Assembly: GCA_013390375.1 (NCBI GenBank)
Contig: JACATA010000012.1
Coordinates: 1 to 32,818 of the forward strand
DNA length: 32,818 nt
From: Marine Group I thaumarchaeote
GTDB taxonomy: Archaea > Thermoproteota > Nitrososphaeria > Nitrososphaerales > Nitrosopumilaceae
Reading direction: 5' to 3'
Part shown: one piece after another, positions 32,346 to 32,818 of the stretch
Position numbering within the stretch: position 1 is the stretch's first letter
How the letters are laid out: each line of letters begins with the position of its first letter
Notes under the pieces: model-generated
What the model saw: only the letters and a program-made list of their open reading frames with translations
What the model was told of the DNA's origin: nothing
Database searches by the model: none
Made by a program: the position numbers and the translations under genes

Positions 32346-32818
32346 TTTAGTGGAACAACTCGAATTGTTGGTGTTCCAGGTAGTTTTACACATGCTCCCT
32401 TCAGAGCCTTTTTAGCTGCTTCCAGATGTTCCTTTTTTACTTGTATTTCCATTATACACTGTCCCCTCTTTACACGTGCTGCTAGACTTACTGCCTTTCC
32501 AAAAGCCCTTCTCATTCCCTCTTGCAATCTATCTGCCCCAGCAGCTGCAATCATCTTGTTCTCCCGAAGCAAGACGTGAGGATATATCCTAAGTTTTGAA
32601 AAATAGCCTGATTCTCCTGTTGTTTTTTCGAGTGTTTTGTTTGCAGCGAGCCTTGTAGACTCGATAGCCATGTGTGTGATCTGCATTTTTTCGTTAATCA
32701 AAAGTTGTACAGTATAATCATAGTCTTGCAATCTATCTGCACTACCACTTTGAAATTTGGTGATTTTGATTTGTGGTTTGCCTTTTATGTACTCCTTTCT
32801 AGTGTATGGCTGTCCATT
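32342..32818 (-). CDS. rpl10e: 50S ribosomal protein uL16 (L10e), 5' end outside window
   Basis: The minus-strand frame is open from the window edge, giving 158 residues; archaeal L10e is about 170-180, so only the extreme N-terminus is missing. It contains NGQPYTRKEYIKGKPQIKITKF at the edge, then STRLAANKTLEKTTG, RIYPHVLLRENKM and GADRLQEGMRRAFGKAVSLAARV, which are diagnostic of uL16/L10e, near the ribosomal A-site. An internal TTG (32731) could pass as a start but lies within the conserved domain, so the true start is outside the window. Confidence 0.95.
   Translation of the reverse strand, partial: NGQPYTRKEYIKGKPQIKITKFQSGSADRLQDYDYTVQLLINEKMQITHMAIESTRLAANKTLEKTTGESGYFSKLRIYPHVLLRENKMIAAAGADRLQEGMRRAFGKAVSLAARVKRGQCIMEIQVKKEHLEAAKKALKGACVKLPGTPTIRVVPLN

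Noticed and set aside
32342-32731. Taking TTG 32731 as the start of uL16
   Set aside because: Conserved uL16 residues continue upstream in frame to the window edge.

Overview
The window is a dense, AT-rich archaeal chromosome segment. It carries archaeal-type ribosomal proteins, RNA polymerase subunit D, the exosome (Rrp4, Rrp41, Rrp42), SBDS, Pcc1, prefoldin beta, Nob1, a helicase-less XPF-like nuclease, archaeal adenylate kinase, an intron-containing tRNA-Ser and a Sulfolobus-like ferredoxin whose first cluster has Asp in place of Cys. Together these point to a member of the Nitrososphaerota (Thaumarchaeota), probably close to Nitrosopumilus. The assignment rests on recognised protein families and gene order, not on a database search. 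I see no phage, insertion sequence, CRISPR array or plasmid gene.

Layout. 1-1225: the end of a Pro/Glu-repeat protein, then ornithine carbamoyltransferase. 1264-8014: one long plus-strand operon, uL18-uS5-uL30-uL15-SecY-adenylate kinase-EMC3/TMCO1-like insertase-cytidylate kinase-Cbf5-small membrane-anchored protein, with mostly overlapping or abutting genes. 8048-8148: tRNA-Ser(GGA) with a 17-nt intron. 8181-10282: an LhgO-like FAD oxidase and three small proteins, one a 52-residue protein with eight cysteines. 10363-13225: two-subunit 2-oxoacid:ferredoxin oxidoreductase. 13290-14869: three unrecognised genes, one encoding a tail-anchored protein. 14937-17524: CofE (F420) divergent from LeuC-LeuD. 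17534-19501: minus-strand RpoD, eL18, uL13, uS9. 19583-23613: SBDS, two tandem Rrp4 genes, Rrp41, Rrp42, eL43, Pcc1, then prefoldin beta and the XPF-like nuclease. 24747-26031: NAD kinase and Nob1 on the minus strand. 26132-29180: ferredoxin and a BcsA-like glycosyltransferase. 29177-32345: a coiled-coil protein, a 35-residue C2H2 mini-protein, a CPA2 antiporter with a partner gene, tRNA-Gly(GCC) and a small helical protein. The window ends inside ribosomal protein uL16 (L10e).

Working together: the SecY operon couples ribosome synthesis to membrane insertion (SecY plus the EMC3-like insertase), and the SBDS-exosome-eL43 operon couples ribosome maturation to RNA decay. The oxidoreductase and the ferredoxin are likely redox partners.

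The most unusual features are (i) the tandem Rrp4 pair, where the first copy has lost the KH GxxG loop by a 9-nt difference inside a tract about 95% identical to the second copy; (ii) a 35-residue C2H2 mini-gene with a 17-bp perfect dyad between its TATA box and its start; (iii) the 52-residue eight-cysteine protein; and (iv) in-frame tandem repeats at the N-termini of uS5 and uL13. Across the window, TATA-like boxes centred about 25-28 nt before the start codon (including TTG and GTG) suggest mostly leaderless transcripts, and I used this spacing to choose several starts.
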